Shown here one piece after another: positions 11,776-21,399 of a DNA stretch of 64,000 nucleotides. Both the position numbers and the translations under genes were made by a program. The notes below the pieces were generated by a model that saw only the letters and a program-made list of their open reading frames with translations, was not told the origin of the DNA and did not search any database. Source of the DNA: Ampullaceana balthica (Eukaryota; Mollusca; Gastropoda; Lymnaeidae); NCBI GenBank assembly GCA_944989445.1, contig CALYLW010000139.1, positions 309,501 through 373,500 of the forward strand. Reading direction: 5' to 3'. Numbering within the stretch: the stretch's first letter is position 1; each line of letters begins with the position of its first letter.

Positions 11776-12075
11776 CTAGTGTAACCCGTCAAAAATGACG
11801 GAAGTTTTCAAAATGAATACATTTCAGCTGAAATCTATTAATTTTGAAAAAATACACATCAGAATAATAAATTATGTAATACAGAACTTTTATTTATTTT
11901 TATTTGATTCATTTATTATCATATTGAACAATTTTATGCGGAACGTTCGAAAAGTGTTATTTTTGGTGCAGTAATTTTATTATGGTAATCGCAGCGCCAC
12001 CTAACAGCATTAAAAATTTCGCAGCGCCACCTAGTTACATCCATACATACAGACAACGGGAATTATGTATATTGA
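11776..12075 (-). mobile_element. Non-autonomous Helitron, CCGTCA-hairpin family
   Basis: About 300 bp. On the minus strand it starts TCAATATACATAATTCCC and ends with the hairpin CCGTCATTTTTGACGG, six bases, then CTAG followed by T. These are the expected Helitron termini with A|T insertion. A copy at 62719-63007 shares the AACACTTTTCGAACGTTCC interior. It lies only 15 bp from the previous Helitron, in the same orientation. Confidence 0.75.
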
Positions 12076-13289
12076 TTATTTTTTAAAGATCAGGCTATCT
12101 CTTGCCCACGTGACAATGAAAATGTTGTTTTTTTCATTTTAACTTTCCTTTTGTTATGACGATGTATGGTCAGGTTTAAACATTTGATACTCTTGCTACA
12201 TTTAACAGTGTGAAACAACTTATAAATTGTAAAAAAATTCCGTATAAAATGTAGTATTAACTGATCATCACCATCATTCCTGGTGTGCTCGATTGCAATC
12301 AATCCGACCGCTCCACTGCCAACAGCCACAATGCTTGGACCCATCAGCTCAGACACCAGGTGCCGTATGTAGTATGGTATCCGTATCAACTGTCGTAATT
12401 CTCAAGTCCCCCCTCCCCTATACAAAACAGTACATGGTCACCTCACTCCAGGCTTCTAATCAACATTCACATAGACAGCCATGAACACACATCAACAAAT
12501 ACAATAACTCCTGTGGCAACAAGATATTATAACCCAGTGAGTCTCAAAATGGGTGATACCGCCCTTTTTGGGTGTGTGTGTGGGGTGCACTGGAAAGATC
12601 CAGGGGGTTGATAATAGCCTCGGGTGCATATAAAAGGGGGGGGGGTGAAAAAACGTGTACTCAGAAAGCATAAAGAGGGAAGAGATGATGAAAAAACTTT
12701 AAAAACCGTTCGCTAACATTTCAGCTGTAGGACGACATAATTTGATTTTTATTTTAAAATGCAAGATGAAATTGATCATTGGCCCTGTTCTGCCAGCAAT
12801 AATCGTTGGTAGGCGAATGTGTCGTACATTGGTGTAGAGGTCTAGATTATGTCGACACGCACTAGGTTTCCCCTTCGCATTGCGACTAGTTTTAATGATA
12901 TTGGTGTTTTTTTTTCATGTTATCATCATTCGATATAGAAAAATGTCTGTGATTTTAATTTAAAATAAAATTAATTTCCTTGTGTCTTATTTACATCTTT
13001 CATTGGTATATTTTAGATCCTAAGTAGAAATACAGATCCATATTTGTATTTGATTACTATATTTTAGAGCATTCCTAGACATAGAGATATGTTTAGATCG
13101 GTCAACTCAACGGGTCACACTGCCGACCTTGCGTCACAATATTGGTTATTTTCTATTTCCCCACGTCAGTCATGACGGTCTGAGATCTTAAGTCAATCAA
13201 GACTGAGTTCGTACGTCACGGAAGTTTGGAATCATGGCGTCTTATGGTTGTCGTTTGTTTCTTCAGCATAATATTTTTCTACACCCCCC

Positions 13290-13291
<2 letters not shown>
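12076..13291. other. Mostly unassigned; possible hAT end near 12535
   Basis: CCAGTGAGTCTCAAAATGGG near 12535-12554 resembles the CAG-starting termini of hAT elements, but I see no matching right end or target duplication. A G run lies near 12640. The open frames at 12090-12389 and 12293-12484 overlap on opposite strands and are not recognised. Confidence 0.3.
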
Positions 13292-13347
<56 letters not shown>

Positions 13348-13404
13348 TCCAACCCTCCCTCCCTCCCTCCCTCCCTCCCTCCCTCCCTCCCTCCCTCCCT
13401 CCCT

Positions 13405-13464
<60 letters not shown>

Positions 13465-13483
13465 GTATGTGTGTGTGTGTGTT
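13292..13483. repeat. Compound (CT)n-(CCCT)n-(CT)n-(GT)n microsatellite
   Basis: Simple repeat of about 190 bp with four successive motifs. It generates low-complexity Ser/Leu/Pro open frames at 13226-13537 that are not genes. Confidence 0.95.
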
Positions 13484-14358
13484 CTCCCTCTTATCTGTTC
13501 TCACTCTAAATACTCTCCAACTCTATTTCTTCCCTAGTCTCATTTCCCCCCACTTGCTACAACCTCATCCCTCCTTTCCTCCAGATATTTGACTATCTAA
13601 ATTGACAACACGCTGTAAATTTTAACGGCGAAGAAGTCTGCAGCTTTGAAAACCTCTCCACACGGGACAAAATGTCAATCCTGTTGTTAGTGGAAAGGCT
13701 TACGGACCGCACCAGGGAAAGGTTAAACCGTCACGTTCATAAAACAAAGCCAAGGGTTATTGGACTTTCTGTAATTAATCCTCAATGGGAAGGGGAACAA
13801 CTCTCTGAGACTTCGACTGGATGTTGGAATTAGCGGGATTACAATTATAAACACATTGTAAAAATATCAGCGGCAGCAAATTTATAAACTCGGTGATAAA
13901 TATTAGTGGCATCACATTTTAAAACACATTTAATGACTATTAACGACATCACAATTATAGAAAAAATTAAAAATATTAGCAGCATCGTGTATTTATAAAT
14001 ACTTTGCTTAAAACGTGTTCGTCATGTAGTTAATTGTTGAGCTGATGTTTTTTTTTCTTGGTACTTCATTGTGACAACTTTTACTTTTACAGTAGTTAAT
14101 AATATGAATTTAATTTTAAGTTAGCTAATGATGCATACTCTAGCAGTTTTTAATTTTAAATGACAACCAGTTTACTAAATATATTCTCAATGAGGACAGA
14201 TGAATATTTACTATGTAAGCTTGAGATAACGACATGCAATATTATCTCAATTCATTCATCAATGTTACTGTTCAATGCAGACGCATCGGCCAACTCAATA
14301 ATCTTCATATTTCGACCAACCTTTAAAAATCTATACCGAGTTACGGCATTGACCCATG
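13484..14358. other. No feature recognised
   Basis: AT-rich DNA between the simple repeat and the 29-bp array. No gene, RNA or defined transposon. Confidence 0.35.
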
Positions 14359-15298
14359 CGATGAATGTTGTATTCAAATATCGAAGGTCCGTGATGTTGT
14401 ATTCAGATATCGACGGTGTGTGATGTTGTATTCAGATATCGAAGGTCCGTGATGTTGTATTCAGATATCGATGGTGTGTGATGTTGTATTCAGATATCGA
14501 TGGTGTGTGATGTTGTATTCAGATATCGATGGTGTGTGATGTTGTATTCAGATATCGAAGGTCGGTGATGTTGTATTCTGATATCGATGGTGTGTGATGT
14601 TGTATTCAGATATCGATGGTGTGTGATGTTGTATTCAGATATCGATGGTGTGTGATGTTGTATTCAGATATCGAAGGTCGGTGATGTTGTATTCAGATAT
14701 CGAAGGTCGGTGATGTTGTATTCAGATATCGATGGTGTGTGATGTTGTATTCAGATATCGATGGTGTGTGATGTTGTATTCAGATATCGAAGGTCGGTGA
14801 TGTTGTATTCAGATATCGAAGTTCTGTGATGTTGTATTCAGATATCGAAGGTCGGTGATGTTGTATTCAGATATCGAAGGTCGGTGATGTTGTATTCAGA
14901 TATGGATGGTCTGTGATGTTGTATTCAGATATCGAAGGTCTGTGATGTTGTATTCAGATATCGATGGTCTGGGATGTTGTATTCAGATATCGAAGTTCTG
15001 TGATGTTGTATTCAGATATCGAAGGTCTGTGATGTTGTATTCAGATTTCGATGGTGTGTGACGTTGTATTCAGATATCGAAGGTCTGTGATGTTGTATTC
15101 AGATATCGAAGGTCTGTGATGTTGTATTCAGATATCGAAGGTCTGTGATGTTGTATTCAGATATCGAAGGTCTGTGATGTTGTATTCAGATTTCGATGGT
15201 CTGTGATGTTGTATTCAGATATCGAAGGTCGGTGATGTTGTATTCAGATATCGACGGTGTGTGATGTTGTACTCAGATATCGACGGTGTGTGATGTTG
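14359..15298. repeat. 29-bp minisatellite, about 32 copies
   Basis: Unit GATGTTGTATTCAGATATCGA followed by an 8-base variable part that is mainly AGGTCTGT, AGGTCGGT or TGGTGTGT. Each unit carries the palindrome GATATC. The variants are interspersed but clustered, the left half rich in TGGTGTGT and the right half in AGGTCTGT, which suggests duplication of multi-unit blocks. Confidence 0.95.
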
Positions 15299-15581
15299 CT
15301 ACCTCCAGTGCTCACACAGCGGACTGAGAAGTGGTGTCCAAGTTTCCTTGTGTAAGCGGCCGGGACCCATGGATCAAGATCTCTCACCCTGGCTATCTGT
15401 TTTATCGATCAGTCTTCCTTGACACTAATTAATTTGTTTCGTTGTTTTAAAGACATCTTTTGAAGGAATCGAGTATCCAAATAAATAGTCAAGGTTTTTA
15501 TATTCATTTTTCCCCGGATATAAAAATAAAGAGAAGCATTACTTTAAAAACATTAATTTTCTTTAAGCTATAATTTCAATA
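15299..15581. other. Short unassigned spacer
   Basis: No recognised feature. It begins with a GC-richer segment after the minisatellite and ends AT-rich. Confidence 0.35.
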
Positions 15582-15680
15582 TGGGACCTCCATAAATGAC
15601 GTCACGCACCCTGGGGGAAGGGGGGATCCACACATTTGTGACGTGTGACGAGGGGGAGGGGGTGTTTGAGAAATGTGACT
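15582..15680. mobile_element. Partial GGGGCC-type MITE (one end only)
   Basis: GGGACCTCCATAAATGACGTCACGCACC and the following G-rich and GTGTTTGAGAAATGTGAC motifs match the left half of the element at 2052-2461. It stops exactly where RTE coding sequence begins, and its other half is not found past the RTE. Confidence 0.65.
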
Positions 15681-17648
15681 GAATGACAGGCCGGTCCACT
15701 CTTTGATATCGTCCTCCCATATCTTCTTCTGTCTACCTCTTTTCCTTCCTCCCTCGACTGTGCCTTTCAATATAGTTTTTGCGAGACCTCCAGTTCTTGT
15801 CACGTGTCCGTACCATCGTAATTTCCTCTTCTTAATTGATGTGGGTAGGTCTTCGTAGGGGGCAATGACAGTACTTATTGTGTTGCGGACCGCTTCGTTT
15901 GTGATGTGCGCTGTGTAGGAGAAGTTCAATATCTTTCTGAAACATCTCATCTCTAGCGCATTGATTCTTCTTTGAAGGTCTGCAGTGAGCGTCCAAGCCT
16001 CACAACCATACAAAAAGACAGACATCGCCAGAGAGCGCATTAGCCGGATATTTGATCTCAGGGAGAGCTTCTTACTTTGCCAGATGTGCTTTAATTTACT
16101 CAATGCTGCCATTTTTTGGGCTACTCTGGCAAGAATTTCTGGCTTTGAGCCTTCGTCGGATATTATGGCCCCTAGATATTTGAAGGTGGAGACTTCTTCG
16201 AGTTTTTCCCCGTTTATCCGAATCTCGCTTGTGAATTTACTATTTGCCATGACCTTGGTCTTTTCTGCATTGATTACCATGCCGTACGACTTTGCTGTTT
16301 TCTCTAGCTTTGCGAGGGATTCTTTTAGTTCGTCCTCGCTACCAGCTAAGCCGTCAATGTCATCGGCGAAGCGTAGGTTGGTTATACTTCTCCCTCCGAT
16401 GCTGAGTGTTCCGACATGGTATTCTAGCACATCTGTCATGATCCTTTCAAGGAAGAGGTTGAAGAGGATGGGGGAAAGTAAACATCCTTGTCTGACACCA
16501 ACAGTGGTCTTGAACCAATCTCCCAGCTTGCTGTTGAAGAGAACTGCGCTGGCTGCTCTGTTGTAAAGGTTCTTGATCACTTCAATGAGGTTTGCATTTA
16601 TGTTGAATTTGTGCATAGTTGCCCACAGTGCCGCATGCCACACTCTGTCGAACGCTTTTTTAAAGTCTATAAAGACATGATAGAGGTCACTCTGGTGTTG
16701 GAGATGTTTTTCATAGAGAACTCGCAGGTTAAAGATTTGCTCCGTTGTGCTTCTTCCTGCTCTGAAGCCCGCCTGCTCTTCTGAAATGATTTGCTCTGCT
16801 TGTGGTTTCAGTCTGTTCAATATGATCATAAGCATGACTTTGCTGGGGTGACTAATCAGGCTGATTGTACAGTAGTTCTGACACATCTGTAGATTACCCT
16901 TTTTTGGGAACGTGATAACCAGCGATTGCGTCCAGGGGGTTGGCCATTGCCCTGTCTGCCAGATCTTGTTGCACATGTTAGTTAGGATGTTTATTACGGG
17001 GTCACCTCCTGCTTGAATCAGTTCGCCCGGAATGTTGTCCGCTCCAGCTGATTTCCCCTTCTTCAATTTTTGTACAGCCAGCTCCATCTCGTCGCGGAGA
17101 ATAGAATGCATGTCTGTGTTAGTTGACTTTGGGCAGTTGAGCACTGACGCATCGCCTTTGGAGTCTTCATTGTACAGCTCAGAACAGTATTCGGGCCATC
17201 TTCTGAGAATTTCTTGTTCTTCTGTGATACATTTTGTGGATTTATCTTGTATGGTTGAGATATGACCTTGTTTGGTGGATGTCAAGTCTTTAACAATTTT
17301 GTAAGCCTTTCTTGAATTGTTCCTTAGTAGATTTTCATCGATGTCAGAGCATTGTTGTTCTATCCATTCCTTTTTGGCTTTTACCATATCTTTCCTGATC
17401 TTTTTATTGATTTTTCTGTTTCTGGGTGCTCCTTCTTCAGTATTCTTTACGCTCTTAAGTTTTCTTCTTTCATCGCATAGTTCCAGAATATTAGAGGAGA
17501 CCCATGGTCTTTTAATTGCTCGCTTCTTACCAAGTACTTTTTTTGCTGCTTCAATTATTGTGGTATTGAAGGTGTCAGTGACTAGGTCTATGTCCCATGT
17601 CCATTTCTGACTCATATAGTGTGGTGAGTGGAGCAAATTTTCCTCCAA
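15681..17648 (-). pseudogene. RTE reverse transcriptase part
   Basis: A continuous frame of about 650 residues carries the reverse transcriptase that would copy element RNA at a nicked target. Visible blocks in order: GADNIPGELIQAGG, NYCTISLI (usually NYR; Arg changed to Cys), EEQAGFRAGRSTTEQIF, the motif A catalytic Asp in IDFKKAFDRV, VGVRQGCLLSPILFNLF (motif B), the motif C catalytic FADD in LRFADDIDGLAG, and INAEKTKVM with FKYLGAIIS. The catalytic aspartates are intact. The C-terminal half holds FLYGCEAW and RKLRWYGHVTR, ending within EWTGLSFS. The last residues of the open frame (to 15576) read through the adjoining MITE and are not native. The frame is offset by one base from the endonuclease near 17620-17640. 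Confidence 0.85.
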
Positions 17649-18641
17649 TGGTTGCCCTGAAGACTTCTGCGATTTCTGGGTCTTTCAGTGTGTCCAGGTC
17701 AAAGCGTAATCGTGGATTGCCTTGTTTTGCTATCTTTTTCAGGTGGAGATGGAAGGTCATCAGCACCAGATTATGGTCACTGCCGATATCTGCTCCAGGG
17801 AAACTTCTAGTTCTAGCTGTTTTAATACACGATTTGAATCGTTTTCTGACCAGTATGTAATCTATCTGGTTACTATGTTCCCCGTCGGGGCTGTGCCAAG
17901 TCCATCTTCTGGATTTTTTATGTTGGCCAATTGTGTTAGCTAGCAGGAGGTTGTTATATCTTGCAAATTCCAGGAGACGAAGTCCTCTATCATTGGTCAG
18001 ATCATTGCAAGAGCGTCCGCAAGTATCTGCCCAGTTGGTCCATACATCTACTCCAATCTTCGCGCTCCAGTCTCCTTGGACGACGATAATGTCTTTCTTT
18101 GGTGTTTGATCAACGATGTCCTGTACTTGGTCATAGAAGGCCTCTACTTCGCTGTTATGGTGGCTGGTTGTAGGAGCATATATCTGTATAATTGTGATAT
18201 TGAAGGGTGTGGCTTTCAGCCGAATGGTGATAATGCGGCTGGAGACAGGGCGACATCCAATGACCGAGTTTGTTATATTTTTATGGATGAGGAATCCAAC
18301 TCATGTCTGTCCTCCCTGCCGCTAAAGTAGATCTTGTGTCCTTCCTCTGTTGAGAGTTCACCAAAGCTTTTCCATCGGGTCTCACATAGTCCGATGACAT
18401 TCCATTGGTATCGCTCCATTTCATGCGTCAATTCTTTCACTTTTCCTATAGCATGTAAGGTTCTTACATTCCATGTGCCAATAATTACGTCGTCTCTTCT
18501 TTTGAGGTTGAAAATGGGAGTTGCTTGTGGTGCACCAGTAATACACTTTTCGTCCCCACCCTGGTGTGCAGTGGTAGACGCGGCCCTTGTTAACCCGGGC
18601 GACGGCCGAGCCGGTATGTGTTGAGTTAGTATTGCATTCAT
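17640..18641 (-). pseudogene. RTE endonuclease (EEP/APE-like) part, frameshifted
   Basis: The N-terminal exonuclease-endonuclease-phosphatase domain nicks target DNA to prime reverse transcription. Motifs in order: GTWNVRTL (metal-binding region), GLCETRWK with the conserved Glu, IYAPT, GDWSAKIG, NQIDYILV and GSDHNLV with the catalytic Asp-His pair. The usual Asn of the GDxN motif is Ser here, which should impair activity. One missing base near 18300 shifts the frame after the segment YFSGREDRHE. The frame then stays open without a stop from there to about 17620, where a second shift separates it from the reverse transcriptase. So only two indels disable an otherwise readable ORF, suggesting a fairly young copy. 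Confidence 0.8.
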
Positions 18642-19045
18642 GTGGTGTGTCTAGGGCAGGAAAATGCTTGGCGGCGCCCATCCCTCTCCAAGCTTGATCA
18701 CAGCCGCTTTCCTCCTTATCGGTGGCCCGCCTTGATCACGGACACGTAGCCGTTGAGTTTGCATTTGATCTCGTCCGCCCTGGCCGGTGCTTCAACTTGG
18801 AAGTCATACGCCCAGTGGTGCCGTGTCAGCACCACCATCTCACGTGGTTTAGCCGGTCAGCTGAGACCGTTGCCCGGGGTGTGGCTCCCGGAGCCACACG
18901 TGAGAGTTTCGAGAGATGGGCGAGGACCAGTGAGCTTGACCACCCGAGGGTGCAGCTGTCAAAGTGTCAAAGGTACTACCTCTGCCTAGAGCCCTCTACA
19001 ACCCTAGTACACACTGCACCGCAAATAAAAGAGCATTTTAACTTA

Positions 19046-19110
19046 TTTACAGTGCCATGCCACTTGATTTCGAACCCTACAATTAAGGATACAATGTCGA
19101 TGAATGGCTA
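19046..19110 (+). repeat. Short dispersed repeat (copy 1)
   Basis: Segment TGCCACTTGATTTCGAACCC followed by GATWAYAATG and TGGCTAGTTTTAAA recurs at 20338-20402. It has the look of a retroelement tail or decayed unit, but its full extent is unknown. Confidence 0.5.
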
Positions 19111-19115
19111 GTTTT

Positions 19116-19530
19116 AAATCCTTTAAATTAACTCGTGGTGTCTGCGCCCTTGTCGCCAAAACAATTGATCGATTTTTAACCCACTTTCTCGTAAGCTAGC
19201 GAGCTGAAATTTAGCAGGCAGTTTTGTGGCGATGATAAAAACTATGTATCAAAATGTCAGATCGATCGCATGTACCGTAATTAAATTATTGAATTTTTAG
19301 ATTATTTTATTTATTCCTATGTATCATGTTATTTTTTGAGATAGAGCGTCGCGGTGCGTATTTTATTGACAACTCTTTTTATAAACATATTCCTGATCGG
19401 TGTGCATTATGTTAAACATGTTTTAGGACACAACTGCAATTTTGTATTTTTGGATGGTCTTGCGCTGCGTATTGTAATGAACATTCTTTTAGTTACGTCT
19501 CGTACATAAAGGATTTATAGTCAAAAACTT
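19116..19530 (+). repeat. AAATCC-family interspersed repeat, copy A
   Basis: Starts AAATCCTTTAAATTAACTCG and ends TAAAGGATTTATAGTCAAAA, with terminal AAATCCTTTA / TAAAGGATTT inverted. The middle contains CAGATCGATCGCATGTACCG and GCGAGCTGAAATTTAGC, arms of a central inverted repeat. Related copies are at 32886-33393, 50219-50720 and 62666-63440. It is distantly related to the tandem block at 43-46.6 kb. No coding capacity. Confidence 0.75.
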
Positions 19531-19558
19531 AATATTAAACACCCTCCACACTATTATT

Positions 19559-19891
19559 AATAATTAAAATAAATTTTGGAAAAGGGAATGATGTAAAAAG
19601 ATGATTTGAGGATTTATAATTATAAAATACTTTGTGTTAATTTCAGCAAGTTTAATATTTCGTATTTATCAAACAAGGATAAGTTATTGGTCTTTTGACA
19701 AAAAAAAGGAGGCGCCGTAGGCGCCATACAGCTGCAGTGAGCGCCGTAGGCGCCCTACAACCCCAATTATAAAATACTTTGTGTACATTTCAGTAAGGTT
19801 AATATTAAGTATTTATCAAAGAAGGATAAGTTAGTTGGGCTTTTGAAAAAAGTTGGCGCCGTAGGCGACACGGCACCCCAGCACAACCTAG
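19559..19891 (+). mobile_element. Helitron 3' portion with repeated GGCGCC hairpins
   Basis: Matches the 3' half of the 29.45-30.38 kb element from TTTTGGAAAAGGGAAYGATG onward. It carries hairpins GGCGCCGTAGGCGCC at 19711-19725, GCGCCGTAGGCGCC at 19741-19754 and a decayed third at about 19854-19868. It ends with CTAG at 19888-19891 followed by T. The spacing reflects duplication of a module of about 115-140 bp. Confidence 0.7.
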
Positions 19892-20337
19892 TATTTTAAA
19901 TAAAAGAATAAAGAAATATACACTATTTAGGTAAATATGTTTTTTAATTGGAAATCTATAAATAATATATGGCATGCGGTAAATTTGTATTTTACACCAG
20001 TGCAGCACCACAAAGCACCGGTTCGAACGTATTTAATGTGCCGAGAAAACTTAGCTGCTGAGATAAATGGCATTGCAAATCAGATATTCACTTTTAAAAG
20101 TAAATCAAAATCATTTGAAACATAGTGTTAATAATTTGTGGTGCATCAATGTTTCAGTGTGTGTAACTTAAAATTAGAGAATTAAGATACATTATTTTTT
20201 TTTAAAAGTAATTTTAAATCTCTAATTTAAAAAAATTGAAACGATGAAATTAATTTACTTTATGTAATTTATATAATTGTCTAATTACTAAATGGCCGGC
20301 TCCAATGTTTAGTAAATGTGCAATTCACCTTATGCAA
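19892..20337. other. No feature recognised
   Basis: AT-rich spacer with no gene or defined repeat. Confidence 0.35.
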
Positions 20338-20402
20338 GTGTCATGCCACTTGATTTCGAACCCTAAAAGTGGGGATAATATGACAATGATTGGCTAGTTT
20401 TA
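20338..20402 (+). repeat. Short dispersed repeat (copy 2)
   Basis: Second copy of the segment at 19046-19110, about 80 percent alike by eye. Confidence 0.5.
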
Positions 20403-20887
20403 AAAAATAGAGCTATTAATTTTAAAATTTTAATTTAGAATATCTTGCCTCTGGCTGACGAATGTATGCGTAATTCAATGTGTTGTAGTATGAATCACAT
20501 AGACCTTGCGTAAGCGACTCTTAATGTTGAAATAAAACAGGCATTGATTTGGATAACACCTCAACAAAAAAGGGCCATAATGTCATCACACATTTAAACT
20601 GTGAATGCTCTTCGACTTTGCTTTAGACATGGATTTTTTTTCTCTCCCAACACTAGCTCCTGGGAGTTAATAATCTGATTATTTTAAATATCGAAATTTA
20701 TTTTTAATATCGAAATTACTATATTTTATATATTTTTTTAACTTTTACTTTAGGGATTAACTGTGCCAACTTTTAAAATATCGTAACAGCTAACGGCGGG
20801 ATCATTCAGTATAGACGCGCCTCTTCAGTAGAAGCGCGCACGCGTGAAACTCAGTAAGTCGTGAAACGTCGCGTGGCTCTTCTGTAG
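20403..20887. other. No feature recognised
   Basis: AT-rich spacer before the SINE. Nothing supported. Confidence 0.35.
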
Positions 20888-21128
20888 GGGACGCGGTGGT
20901 CGAATGGCAGCGCGCTCGACTGGCGCACCGATGGTCACGGGTTCGAATCCATGTCAAGGCAAGGATTTGTTCCCAGGTCCTAGGGCGTCCCTGAGTCACC
21001 CAGCTCCCAATAGGTACCTAACACTAGTTAGGCTGGGTAATGCGTGGAACCCACAACAGGTCATCTGTCATGGTCTGTGGACGCAATTATCCTCTGCATA
21101 GAAGGAGAGTCTGTATTGATAAGATAAG
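20888..21128 (+). mobile_element. tRNA-derived SINE with GATAA tail
   Basis: The head GGGGACGCGGTGGTCGAATGG contains a pol III A-box and is followed by a canonical B-box GGTTCGAATCC about 45 bases later. The body (CCTAGGGCGTCCCTGAGTCA) leads to a 3' segment GGACGCAATTATCCTCTGCATAGAAGGAG and a terminal (GATAA)2 repeat. The last ~55 bases match the 3' ends of LINE fragments at 23.19 and 26.31 kb, showing which LINE probably mobilised it. Not a functional tRNA gene: the acceptor stem is not formed and the body is SINE-like. Confidence 0.85.
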
Positions 21129-21399
21129 ATGAAAGAGGGTAGCACTCATGTAAGGCGTGGCTCTCCACTCTCCTGTAAAGGCGTGGCTCTCCTGTAACTT
21201 TCCCCATAAAATATAAGAGCAAGACCAATTTGTATTTGTCTGATTTTTACCTGTCATTGTGACATAATCATGCAAACATCACATCAAGTATAATCATTGG
21301 ATGCAAATATTTAGCTTTGTATTTCCTGCTTAACAAAATTTATGATAATGTTAGGAAATGGCGTATGGAGTACATGGTATCATATTCACATAATTGGAT

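Larger units (their letters stand above)
15681..19030 (-). mobile_element. RTE-type non-LTR retrotransposon, near full length
   Basis: About 3.3 kb on the minus strand: a GC-rich 5' region (about 18650-19030), an endonuclease domain, a reverse transcriptase and a C-terminal region, in the order of RTE-clade LINEs. RTE-like features are the GTWNVRTL endonuclease start and the LRWYGHVTR / GRKRGRQKKIWEDDIKEW C-terminal segment. The coding frame is broken twice and the 3' terminus is missing, replaced by MITE sequence. Retaining a 5' region while losing the 3' end is unusual for target-primed insertions and points to a later rearrangement. Confidence 0.85.

Noticed and set aside
13226..13537. 103-residue Ser/Leu/Pro open frame
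   Set aside because: Translation of a CT/CCCT microsatellite. The same applies to 30824-31218 and 60899-61180.
14359..15298. Regular 29-bp repeats resembling a CRISPR array
   Set aside because: Units are contiguous with no unique spacers, there are no cas genes, and the DNA is animal genomic. It is a minisatellite.
15985..18624. Plus-strand open frames of 73-193 residues
   Set aside because: Antisense shadows of the RTE endonuclease and reverse transcriptase.
20888..20970. Possible functional tRNA gene (A- and B-box present)
   Set aside because: No closed acceptor stem, and the sequence continues into a SINE body and LINE-like tail that recur at 33929. It is a SINE head.
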